The notes under the pieces: model-generated
Seen by the model: only the letters and a program-made list of their open reading frames with translations
What the model was told of the DNA's origin: nothing
The model's database searches: none
Program-made: the position numbers and the translations under genes
Shown here: one piece after another, positions 43,299-53,300 of the stretch
Position numbering within the stretch: position 1 is the stretch's first letter
Layout: each line of letters starts with the position of its first letter
From: Salvia splendens
Taxonomy: Eukaryota > Streptophyta > Magnoliopsida > Lamiales > Lamiaceae
NCBI RefSeq assembly: GCF_004379255.2
Contig: NC_056045.1
Location: 4,932,560 to 4,996,559, forward strand
DNA: 64,000 bases
Direction: 5' to 3'

Positions 43299-44858
43299 TC
43301 AAGAAGTCTGACCAATGGTGCAGTTGCGTCTGTCGTGGCCATTTTCACAGCAGTTTCCACAACAACGTTGGGCTCGTGGCTGGTCAGCTTCACGGACATC
43401 TATCTGATTAAGAATCCTAGTTGTACTGTATCGACCGCGTCTTCGAGGCATTAACTGAGAACTCTCTAAAGTCTATTCAGGCACGTCCCAATAATCTGGG
43501 TGTCTGAGTGGATTGAACATCCCATAATATTGGTGAATCCAAACACTTGTGTGGTATATGACATTAACAAACGATATCATGTTGTCATTTCTAAAACGTG
43601 CAATTGTCGCTGCATGTGAACACGAAAGTTTCTACATCTGCCACTTTTAACATTTGCAGTTCGACTGCAAATACAACACCTTCCCACTTGTTACCACCCT
43701 TCCCACCAATTCGACGTCTTATTCGAACCCCATAAATCCCTTCAATTGTGTTGGATGCTCTCACATTATGTAGTTAAGCTTTTACATAATTTTTGCATAC
43801 CGTTTCATGCGCCCACGGGGTAAGTACTGCCAGACACTGTCTTGATGCAATTGACCGCTCATTGAACCATTCTATTATCCTCCAAAATTTCATATCAATG
43901 CAAGCTTTGACTGGGAGTTCTATTGCGTCTCTCTACACATTGCTGTAAGATTTCACCATATTAATGGTCACCTCACCCCATCTTCTGTGTTTGTCATACA
44001 CCAAATTCTATTTTTCTAAATCAACGGTGTCAAGGTACTTCAGAGCCTCATTGTTAACATCTTGAAGTAAGCGATATCTTTTCTTAAACTTGCACTTTAT
44101 TGTAGCAATGTTCAATTTCCAAACCAATCTTTTAATCGTGATACCTCTGTGATTGTGCAGAGTATTCTTTCTAACATGTACCAAGCAAAACATACGATGA
44201 CCTTTGGGTTATTCTTTCCATATGCGAGAATTCATTGCATCTATGATTCCTACATGTCTATCAGAAATTGCGCATATTTAATGTTTTGCTACATGATGTC
44301 TTATGCGTTCCATAAACCAATTTCAACTTTCTTTGGTTTCCTCATAATAATGGCATGTGCAACAAGCAAACATTTTGTATTAGCGTCAAATCCAACGACA
44401 ATAAGAAATTTACCTTGACATCGTCCACGTAGATGAGTTCCATCAACTGTTAAAACGGGTTTGGATGGTTGAAAAGCCTTCATAGTTGGTCCAAAAGCCC
44501 AAAATACATACTTGAATACATGGTTCATCCCGCGGCTTAATTTGTCATTATGCAACCATTCAACAATTGTACCAAGATTTTGTCTTTGCATTTCATTCAT
44601 ATAAGAAGGTAAATCTTTCAATGACCACTCTCATCCATCATATACAAGCTCAATAACTTTTCTCCGAGCATACCATGCTTTCTTGTAACTAATTTTCACA
44701 TGAAATCTATCTTCGATATCCGCCACAATGTTTTTTACCTTGTAGGCAGGATTGTTTTCCATCTGATGTTGAACAATCAATGATATCATGGATGACAAAT
44801 GATTAGCGTGCTTATTATAATTGCGATCCCCCGTAAAAGTATGAGCAGTATTCCACAC
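43299..44858 (-). pseudogene. MULE transposase, copy 2, broken but with its C-terminal zinc knuckle
   Basis: Minus strand. From 44858: a stretch ending DIEDRFHVKISYKKAWYARR (MuDR N-terminal region), a stop, then VFKYVFWAFGPTMKAFQPSK and VDGTHLRGRCQGKFLIVVGF (first catalytic Asp, canonical DGTHL). A one-base frameshift after AHAII precedes the same TGA codon as copy 1 (AGT TGA AAT TGG). A relic of the second catalytic region and HVRKNTLHNHRGIT follow. The frame near 43300-43450 encodes PRRRGRYSTTRILNQIDVRE and a CCHC knuckle (CGNCCENGHDRRNC), ending at TGA 43299-43301. The gene is non-functional as it stands. Confidence 0.8.
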
Positions 44859-44859
44859 T

Positions 44860-45389
44860 CAGGGACGGAATCTGAACTTGAAATGATAGTGTTAAAATTT
44901 AATGATAATTACGGTAGGACGCACAATGCTCCTAGAATCTCCGGTAGTGGCTTGCCTTCTCTGGTGATCCGAAGTGGTGTATCTAGAATCTTCGATTTGA
45001 GAATTCTAAGAAAGTATTAGTATACACAAGTATCCTAATATTTTCATACTATATTATAGTGTATCGTGATATCCTAAGAGTTTACAAATTAAGTTGCTAA
45101 AATATTAATTTGGCCTAAATATGGTACACCAACCATCCGCGATTACTTGTCCTACTTTGACTCGTTTCAAATATTAAAAATGTAAATTTAAAATGAATAG
45201 TGAATCATTTTAGTTATTAATTTTATAATGAATTATGAGTGAATTGTGGGTTTATTAGTAAATGAATACGTATTAGCAGAAAGACCGAAAATAAAATATG
45301 AGATTGAATAATTATTTTTATTAGTGGTAATTGATTCTTAAAACAACTTTTAGAGATAGAAGAAACAATAATATATTCTTAAAATAATA
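44860..45389. other. Flank of the PMD-MULE island
   Basis: No gene is seen. This is where the right end of the original MULE might lie, but I could not find terminal inverted repeats or a 9-11-bp duplication. Confidence 0.4.
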
Positions 45390-45625
45390 CTCCATTCGTT
45401 CCTGAAAATTTGTCACATTTCATTTTTTGCACTCATTTTGAAAAAATAATAATAAATGGTTAAAGTGGAGAGATGGTAAAATAAGAGGGAAATAATGTGC
45501 ATAAGAGTCTTCTCTATATTATTCTCTCTCTTACTTTACTCTTTCTCCACTTTAACTATTTATTATTATTTTTTCAAAATGATTGCAGAATATGAAACTT
45601 GACAAATTTTTAGGGACGGAGGGAG
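45390..45625. mobile_element. Stowaway MITE, family B (full-length palindrome)
   Basis: CTCCATTCGTTCCTGAAAAT and TTTTTAGGGACGGAGGGAG are flanked by TA. The arms carry the same interior as the MITE at 29249 (TTTGAAAAAATAATAATAAA). Confidence 0.88.
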
Positions 45626-45787
45626 TAATCAAAACAAGAAATGAAATTATTATCAACTATTTCTAATCACATATATAAAAAAAAGGGATATAACATGGTC
45701 TCAGTTCCCTAGGTAATACAAGGTAATACAGTAATTATAAGTCCTCTTTTCTCATCACCCCTCTTTCTCCCCTCTCACCTCTCTCTC

Positions 45788-46108
45788 ATGCAACTTCTTA
45801 TTCAATACGCTTCTCAGTCTCTGCAAATCAAACCCAAATACACTATAGGAGAATCTTGGAGGACGGCAACGGCCAAGCCCCCACTGGAGCGGTGGCTTGG
45901 CCTATGCTATATGTGTCCGTGTCCACACTCTAATTTTCCCGTGTTCATCATGCTTGAAAACGGGCTAGAAATATTTGAAGATAGTGATTTGATGGACATC
46001 CATCTTTCCCAACTGTCAGTACTAGACATTGACATGCCATTGAGGCAAAAAGAAAAACATTGTGCAAAGAAGAAGTCTAGCCATGGAGAGTCCTCGTCTT
46101 CAAGGTGA
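45788..46108 (+). pseudogene. Third PMD fragment (C-terminal tail)
   Basis: The second half of this ORF (MLENGLEIFEDSDLMDIHLS, then VLDIDMPLRQKEKHCAKKKS and GESSSSR) aligns with the PMD tails of copies 1 and 2 (MVEDGLQISGEAEMMDYR, NIDMPVRQKGN, and KKKNGCGESSFSR in copy 2). The first half is not recognisable. Confidence 0.65.
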
Positions 46109-46622
46109 GATGTTCGGTTGAGAGACTTAGACTTTGTTAAGTTACTTATACATTTAAACATGCAATAAACATCCATTAAATGTAAAACATAACAACATTA
46201 TGACAAAAATAATCTGTTTCATCCATTGGAAAATAAAATAAAGAGTTTTACAGTATTCAATCACTCGAAATGTGATTTCTAGTATACAAACTCTAACAAT
46301 ATCTCGGGGAATAGTCACTTTAGCCAAAAATTCTTCACTTATCCGAAGAGTCTACATTACAACCTTTAAGAGAAGACCTATCAGATCTTAAATCTTTAAT
46401 CACAATGTAGTAGATGAGAGTGTAGATTTCGAGTTAGCCTATGGTAAGCTATACATATCTTGATGATTTGAGAGTTATGTCATGAACCTATACTCTTTAA
46501 AAGTGAGTGAACTTAACAATGCACATTGCATTTTCCCTAGTGAGGCCATTTTATTACTTCATTTTGACAATGAAGTAATAAATAACGAGACTAAAGTACG
46601 TAACTTCTTGAATGGAGAACAA

Positions 46623-46746
46623 TACATATGGAAATGAAGTAATAAATGTTTCACGGAAAATTCAGTAAATGAACACTAACAAAACACATATGGAAATGAA
46701 GTAATAAATGTTTCACGGAAAATTCAGTAAATGAACACTAACAAAA
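46623..46746. repeat. Perfect or near-perfect 62-bp tandem duplication
   Basis: The unit beginning ACATATGGAAATGAAGTAAT occurs at 46623 and 46685, running through GAACACTAACAAAAC in both copies. Confidence 0.9.
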
Positions 46747-47109
46747 CGATGTCGAATGAACAACCTCATCACTTATTTTTTCTCTTGATACATTTACGAC
46801 CAGACTTGGACATATCTTTTATTTATTTCTCAAGGCATCTTGTACTTAGTTATCTTTGTTATCTTGTTCTATTTTGCATTCGGCTTGTTATCATCTCAGT
46901 AAACAGAGTAATATGATAAGAGGTCTTGGTAACAATGAATACATGGTAGTCTGATTCCTACAATAAGAATAAAAGATGTTCCACCAAAAGAATGAAAATA
47001 CTTAAAAATGAAGATAAATAATGTATCTAAACTGCGAACCTAACTTTTCCTTCATATAGAACCCAAAATATTTAAGAATCATCTAAACTATCAAATTCCA
47101 TATCCATTA

Positions 47110-47373
47110 CTCCCTTCATCACTAATAGTTGGCTTATTTTAATTGGGAATGAGTTTTAAAAAAAATATAATGGAAAGTGAAAGTAAAAGTAGTAGAAGAT
47201 GAATTCTACTTTTATATAATTAATTTTATAATAAAATATTAAAATGTGATTCTGATAACATTAGTGGATGTGGGTTTATTACCAAAAACAGTAAAAATGT
47301 AAATAAGTCATTTATTAGTAGATTGAACAAAAATAATGAGAGATAATTATTGATGGACAAAAGGCAAATGGAG
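47110..47373. mobile_element. Stowaway-like MITE
   Basis: CTCCCTTCATCACTAATAGT and TTGATGGACAAAAGGCAAATGGAG (quoted ends TTGATGGAC and AAATGGAG) are eroded inverted ends beside TA. Confidence 0.65.
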
Positions 47374-47690
47374 TATAAGCTTAAAATCAGAATCTGATTA
47401 GAAGCCTCTTCTCTCAAAATAAAATCAAGCAGTTGAATATTTCAAAGTGGTTTGAAGTTTAAACACAAGAAGACACAATTGACCTTATTTAGTTGAACAA
47501 ATCAAATTGTAGGGACTGTCGTGGGCAATCAGATAGAAAGCAATAGGGTTGACTAAATATTTTTGTTTTTTTATTTTTTGTTTTGTATGAAGAGAAGGAA
47601 AATGTATAACACGCCGGTCAACATTTCCGTGTGACCGTGTCTACTCCATTTTTGCATTTTCTATCTCATGCATCATGTTATATACCTTTA

Positions 47691-48675
47691 GGGCGTGTTC
47701 AGTTTTTCAAATATAGCCAGATTTGGTGCTATTTTGGGGAGATTTCATCCGTTCATCTTCACGGAACTAAATTTGCTCGGCCCGAATATATTGGCAAAGC
47801 CCTCACTGTTCCTCTTTGATTTATCAAAATTCGATTCTCTTTGTGAAGCTGTTATATGAAATCTGGAGACAGAGGTAAAGTCATACATCAGGGCAAGATT
47901 ACTTTTATGCCCCGCAATTAATTTCCCACCTTCCAGCTTCACTTTCCCCAAAATGCAAATTTCATCTGAACCCTCCCATTACCTCTGTGCAGCGGGATTA
48001 TTTGGGCTGCACCCTCAAAATACCAATTCAACTAATAAATAGAAAAGATGCATCAATTGATATGCTCGACTATTTGCTTAAGCATGAATTTATGGAGTTA
48101 AGGCCATTGTCGAAATCGAAAAGCTATGGAAGAATTTTTAAGAGAGAGACAGATGATGTAGCTAGCATGGTGCGTGACTCCCGTACAGCCCCGGCCGGAT
48201 TGGAGCAGCGACGAAGACGGCGAGTCGCCGCTAATTCCATTCCGAATCCCGAACACATTGAGCAGTTTTCACAAAGTTGGAGTGGGAAGTTAAAAGGAGA
48301 AAAATTAGAGAGGCAGGGACAGAGGATTGGGGGGTGGGGGACGAATCTAGAGAGCAATTCTATACATCAAATTGAGGGTGTGTTCAAGAAGAGGAGATTG
48401 ATTGAAGAAGAGGAGCTGTGACGGAGCATATACAGAGAGAAAGAGGAGCTGTGACGGAGCATAAGCATTGCAAACCAAAGTAATGAGGGCATTTTAGGCA
48501 TTCAGTACAGAAAACTCTATCCATTAATATAAATAAATTAAAAATTGATTCATATCTAGATTTATTTCTGCTTCCCTAAACAACCGAAATGGATGACATA
48601 TATGTGAGCTCTACAGAAATAAATCAAGTCAGATTTATTTATGGCCTTCCCAAATCGTGTAACCTGAACGAGTCC
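47691..48675. mobile_element. Tourist-like (PIF/Harbinger) non-autonomous element, about 985 bp
   Basis: The left end GGGCGTGTTCAGTTTTTC and the right end, reverse complemented, GGACTCGTTCAGGTTAC are flanked by TTA at 47688-47690 and 48676-48678. The interior has an open frame of 144 codons (47987-48421) with no family resemblance. On the other strand a pyrimidine-rich leader-like stretch occurs. It is probably a deletion derivative or carries unrelated filler. Confidence 0.65.
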
Positions 48676-48678
48676 TTA

Positions 48679-49041
48679 AAACATTCATAATTGGGAGATT
48701 CCTCCGTAGTACTTTCCAAAAATTCATCCTACCAAATCATCAGCCAACTTCACAATCTTCCCACAGTCCTCTCATTCTTTCACACCCATCCCAAAATTCC
48801 TCTAATTTAATTCATTTTAATTATTGATATTTATTAAATATTAAAAAAATAAAATGTAATCAGTTTTATATATAGAGTTGAAATAAAAAGTTTTAAAAAA
48901 ATTAAAAATTCGGGTCCGCGAGCAATAGGAGCCGAGAGAGCGTCGTCCACTTACGGCCATGCCCGTCCCATCGGCGCCGCCGAGCGCTGTCCCAACCACC
49001 GTCCTACACGGCGGTGGGACAACTCCCTGTTGTGAATGCTC
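48679..49041. mobile_element. PIF/Harbinger MITE abutting the Tourist-like element
   Basis: The left end AAACATTCATAATTGGGAG and the right end, reverse complemented, GAGCATTCACAACAGGGAG match at 15 of 19 positions. They are flanked by TTA at 48676-48678 and 49042-49044. The left TTA is shared with the element to the left. The GC-rich right part contains GGCGGTGGGACA. Confidence 0.75.
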
Positions 49042-49049
49042 TTAAAGTA

Positions 49050-49304
49050 CTCACTCTCCTCGTCCCATCACAAGTGATCAACTTTCCATTTTGAGTTGTC
49101 CCACCACAAGTGATCAATTTCTTTTTTAATAATAAAAAACAAAACTTCAACTCTCTTTTAATTTATTTCATCCTCGTACTTTATTCTCTTTTTATTTCTC
49201 TTACTTATTCATTTCTTGTACTTTATTCTCTTCACTTTAATCTAATATATCATTTTCTTAAATCTCGTGCCAAAAAAACTCCATCACTTATAATGGAATG
49301 GAGG
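49050..49304. mobile_element. Stowaway-like MITE abutting the Harbinger MITE
   Basis: CTCACTCTCCTCGTCCCATC on the left and CTTATAATGGAATGGAGGA on the right are eroded inverted ends, with AAGTGATCAA repeated near the left. Confidence 0.6.
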
Positions 49305-50267
49305 ATATAAAACAAATCTCGTCATATTTTCCATTCTCATTATGCACATTGTCGATAGTTATGCAAGTCGACCACTTTTTGGCACAACCATTCATTTGTA
49401 AATTATAAAATTAAATTTTAGTTGACTTTTATTTCATCTCATAACTTATAAAATTAGTTAATTAAATCAATCCATATTTTTCAATTGTTCCATACAAATA
49501 ATTTTAATGAAATTTGTTGTGATTTTTGTATTTTTGTCATTATATCTTTACCCATTATATAATAATCATCTAAAATTGACTATCTTAATATGAATAATAC
49601 TAAATTTATCCAAAAGTTAACCAAGAAGCATAATTGAAATGACAATTTTCCCTTTTGCATTAGTGCATAAAAAATAAATATGTAAGTTTTATCAATTTTT
49701 GGGTAGTTTCATATTTTTCAAAAATTAAATGACAAATAAGTTTAAAATTTTGTTAATAATCCAATAATAATTTTTGAGGTGAATCCAATGTTAAATTAGT
49801 GTAAATGAGTGAAATTTTGGTAATGTCAATGAATATTAACGTAAATATATATTAACATAATGGCGTGAATAATTAAACGATATCGAGTCTACGAATCTAA
49901 AACGTAAAAGTAAAATAAAGCAAATTTGGTAAGTACATAAAACGAATAAAGATTTTAAAAAACTTTTGATTCATCTCTAATAAAAGGGGTGGAATAAACA
50001 AAAAATTAATCAAATTTCTAATTTATAGGCAATTAAACAAAACTCAAAAATCAAATTATGAAACACAATTTGGTGTCCAGAAATATGATTATGAAGAACA
50101 ATTTGGTAGATAGCTGCTTACCAATCAGTCTTCCATGGAATCCCAAGCCACGCGTCTCGTATTTGGATCCCACCATCTCTACCAAGATTCTCCCTCCCTA
50201 CTAAGGCACCCTACCTCCGTCTTCCTCTGCATACATTCATCAATTTAGCCTCTTTTTTTTCCTTCAG
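49305..50267. other. Intergenic and promoter DNA upstream of NADK1
   Basis: AT-rich. The last 200 bp should hold the proximal promoter of the NAD kinase gene. No other gene is seen. Confidence 0.5.
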
Positions 50268-50275
50268 TATAAATA
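50268..50275 (+). promoter_or_regulatory. TATA box of the NAD kinase gene
   Basis: TATAAATA, about 68 bp before the ATG at 50336. This implies a start site near 50300 and a leader of about 35 nt. Confidence 0.6.
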
Positions 50276-50335
50276 TCGCAATCGCATTTTTCTCCGCTCT
50301 ACTAGTCTTTGTTCTTCACCAGTTTTCAGAAATAT

Positions 50336-53300
50336 ATGCATAATAACAATAGACACAGCGACATGTCTCCAAGCAACTCCCGTGTACGTGAGTTATTGAT
50401 TGTGAAGCGCGATTTTGGAGTGCTCTGTTTTGATTGACTAGATTTCTGCTGAATTTCGCTGTTATTGCTTGCGAATTTGAATGATTGTTTTTTTGACTTT
50501 TGATACTTGTCTGGTAGTTTAAAAGGCTGATTTCTCTGGAATTTATCCCCTTGCTTATAGGTGGTTGTAAATGCGGATTAGAATTTAATTAAGCTGTTGA
50601 TTAGGGGTTACTGTAAAATAACTAAATTTTGTCCTTCAATAGTGCAGACAAACCTTATGAGATAATCAAATTGACAGATCACTGCTTGAAAAGACATGTG
50701 ATTGCCATGGGAATATGTGGATCGAGCTGTGTTGTCTATTTTGTTTTTATGCACTTTTAGTCAGATCAATTTCTGCATGTGGTACTGTATTTATTTGTTT
50801 CAAGTGATCAAAAGGAATCATTTTTTAATCACTGAATGGCTTCTCTAACAGGGCAACGGAATCGTGTCACCGGCAGAGAATGGCTGTCTTGATTCTACCT
50901 CGGTGTTGAGCTCGGAAAAGTCTATAGAGGAACTTATTCAACAACCTCCTCTCCAAGGAATTGAAGATAATCTGGTTGAGTTCTCTGAGGCTTTGAGAAG
51001 TGAGTCTTCTGAATTTTCATTTATGGGAATATATGTATATATGCTACTATTGGAGCAATATGTTATGTTATGTTATGTTATGTTATGTTATGTTATGTTA
51101 TGTTATGTTATGTTATGTTATGTTATGTTATGTTATGTTATGTTATGTTATCAATTATTTGATTACATGTGGTTTTAGCTGTTGCGAAGGCACTGCGAAG
51201 GGTGACAGAAGGCAAGGCTTCTGCTCAAGCCGAAGCTGCTGAATGGAAACGTAAATTCGAATTGGCGACAGCACATAATCTGCAGTTGGAGAAGAAAGGT
51301 TATTTCAGCACTGCTCACTCTAGTATTTTTTGTTTGATCTTTAATTGTTGGTCTTATATAACATGGAGTTCTTCTCCTGATACGAATGCTGTCACTCTGT
51401 TTGTTTTTCTATCTGTGATGGCAACCGGAATGCTATAGTAACCAAAACTGCATTATTCCAACATTGATCGAAGATTTTTCCTGAGTTGTCCTTATTTGCC
51501 AAAAATTCAAATTGAGAGACCAGTGTAGTGAATGAATAGGAAGTTTTGAGGATCGGATCCTTTGCTTTCTAAGAAGATATCTCCATTCGCTCCAGTTTCC
51601 AACATTTATGACATCGATTATTTGTGTACCAGTTCAAAAATTTCTTGTTACAAATCTGACTGACTATACATTGTTCAGATGTTACATAGTAGAATTTTAT
51701 GTGGGCCCCATCCTTTTCTATTTGAGTCTCGTTATATTTGGGAATATGGCATTTGGATAGTCTTAATTGTGAGAAGACTTTTGGTGAGACTCTTTACGCA
51801 GGGCATTGGGTTGGATGAATTTAGATGAAAAGATGTAGCTTGTAAGCTTCTCCATTTAATAAATTATCGTATTTATTTAGAAATTTATTTAGTTTTTAAG
51901 ATGATCTATACTCAGCATATAAGAAGATATTTTTGTTTTTGTCTAACGTTCCTTTGCCAATTGGTTGATCTGCTAATAAGAAAATTGAGTGCTGTGTAAC
52001 CCGGCATTTGACAGTCACATTGATTTGTTAAAGCTTGAATCGCCGTTTTTATAAGGCTTGTGTTGCAATAGTTACATCTTATTAACTCTATTACGTTGCA
52101 ATGTTCTCCGCAAGAGAGCTTTTGCATTGAGGAAAGTGGGAAGATTTTCTTTCATGCTACTATAGGATCCTCATCATATGGTTTTTCATTACACGAGGAT
52201 ATATGATTTCTTCTCATTCTTTACACCTCCCTCGCAAACTGACTTTAGGTTTGTATCATTGTTGCAATTCAATTATGTCCTTACTCCTTAAAATTGTAGC
52301 AATTTTATTAATTTTATTTAATTGTTTTGAAATTTGATACACAATGCTAATTTTTGGCACTATTTGGATAACATGGTAGCTGGATTTAAATTGGGTTACT
52401 TAACCTTGTCCCAAATTAAGATTGGGTTACTTAACCTCCATGTAATGCCCTCTGCATTTCTTCGATAAGATTATAATTATAAGAGTTTTCAAAAGTTGCG
52501 TTGGAGTGATCGGATGCAGAGTTACTGCCTAGTAGGGAAGTTTGTTTCCATCTTTTCCTTCAAAAGTTTGAACTTGAATGTCATTAGTTGCATATTGATT
52601 TTTACAGTTTAAACTTTAAATGTAAATATGAGATTAGCTTTTTAAATTTATGTTAGGTCTCTTAACAGCTGATTCTTCTCAAGCGTCATCATGACACTGC
52701 ACTGGAAAACACATCATAATTCCTGCTGTCATGTAGAAAAACCACACAGTAAAAGGCAATAATTAAATTGCAAATTCACCATAAGATGCGATTTTAATTT
52801 TGAAATTGATCCCAAAGCAAACTAAACTGGCCTTTGGTATGGTTTAGAGGTCAAACAAATTATGCAGCAAGTGAGGGAAACAGCAAATTTTGTGGTATCA
52901 TCGAGTATATACATAGCACTAAATAAAATTATGTTTGGATATTTTCCTTATTATCCTGTAAAATGAAATTGCAGTGGAATGTGTGAATAATATATGATCA
53001 ATTAGTGACTGATAAATATATCCTTAGATTTGTCAAATATGTGTCGTTCACTGCATATTTCATGTGCAACCAACAATCCAAATATTCTCATGAGCTCATC
53101 AGTTTCCTATTTTGAGTTTCTCAAAGTGATTTGCAAGATGTAGTTTAAGAGATTTTATATGCCAATATCTAGTGATGTTTTTTCTTTACCTAAATAGTTC
53201 TATTAATATAAATTCTAAAGTTCTGCTTGGCAGTACTGTCATTGGGAGGCCAATCCAGTGAGTCAAATGTTGAGAGAACCAGAAACTTGGATGATCATGT

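Larger units (their letters stand above)
36589..44803. repeat. Tandem duplication of a PMD-hairpin-MULE unit
   Basis: Leader, PMD gene, hairpin array and facing MULE transposase occur in the same order twice. TAGCTTAAAA at 36589 (leader of copy 1) recurs at 40855, exactly where transposase copy 1 stops, giving a left offset of 4,266 bp. Copy 2 ends near 44803 at the matching transposase position (GATTAGC). Identity by eye is roughly 80-90%, so the duplication is old. Copy 2 has internal deletions and a later MITE. Confidence 0.75.
46110..47690. other. AT-rich intergenic DNA
   Basis: No gene is seen. It contains a 62-bp tandem duplication and a decayed MITE, listed separately. Confidence 0.5.

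Noticed and set aside
47987..48421. 144-codon ORF as a host gene
   Set aside because: Lies wholly inside a transposon bounded by TTA duplications and shows no protein family.
50864..51242. ORFs running through the (TATGT)n tract
   Set aside because: They read through a NADK1 donor into a microsatellite; the spliced product fits the kinase family.
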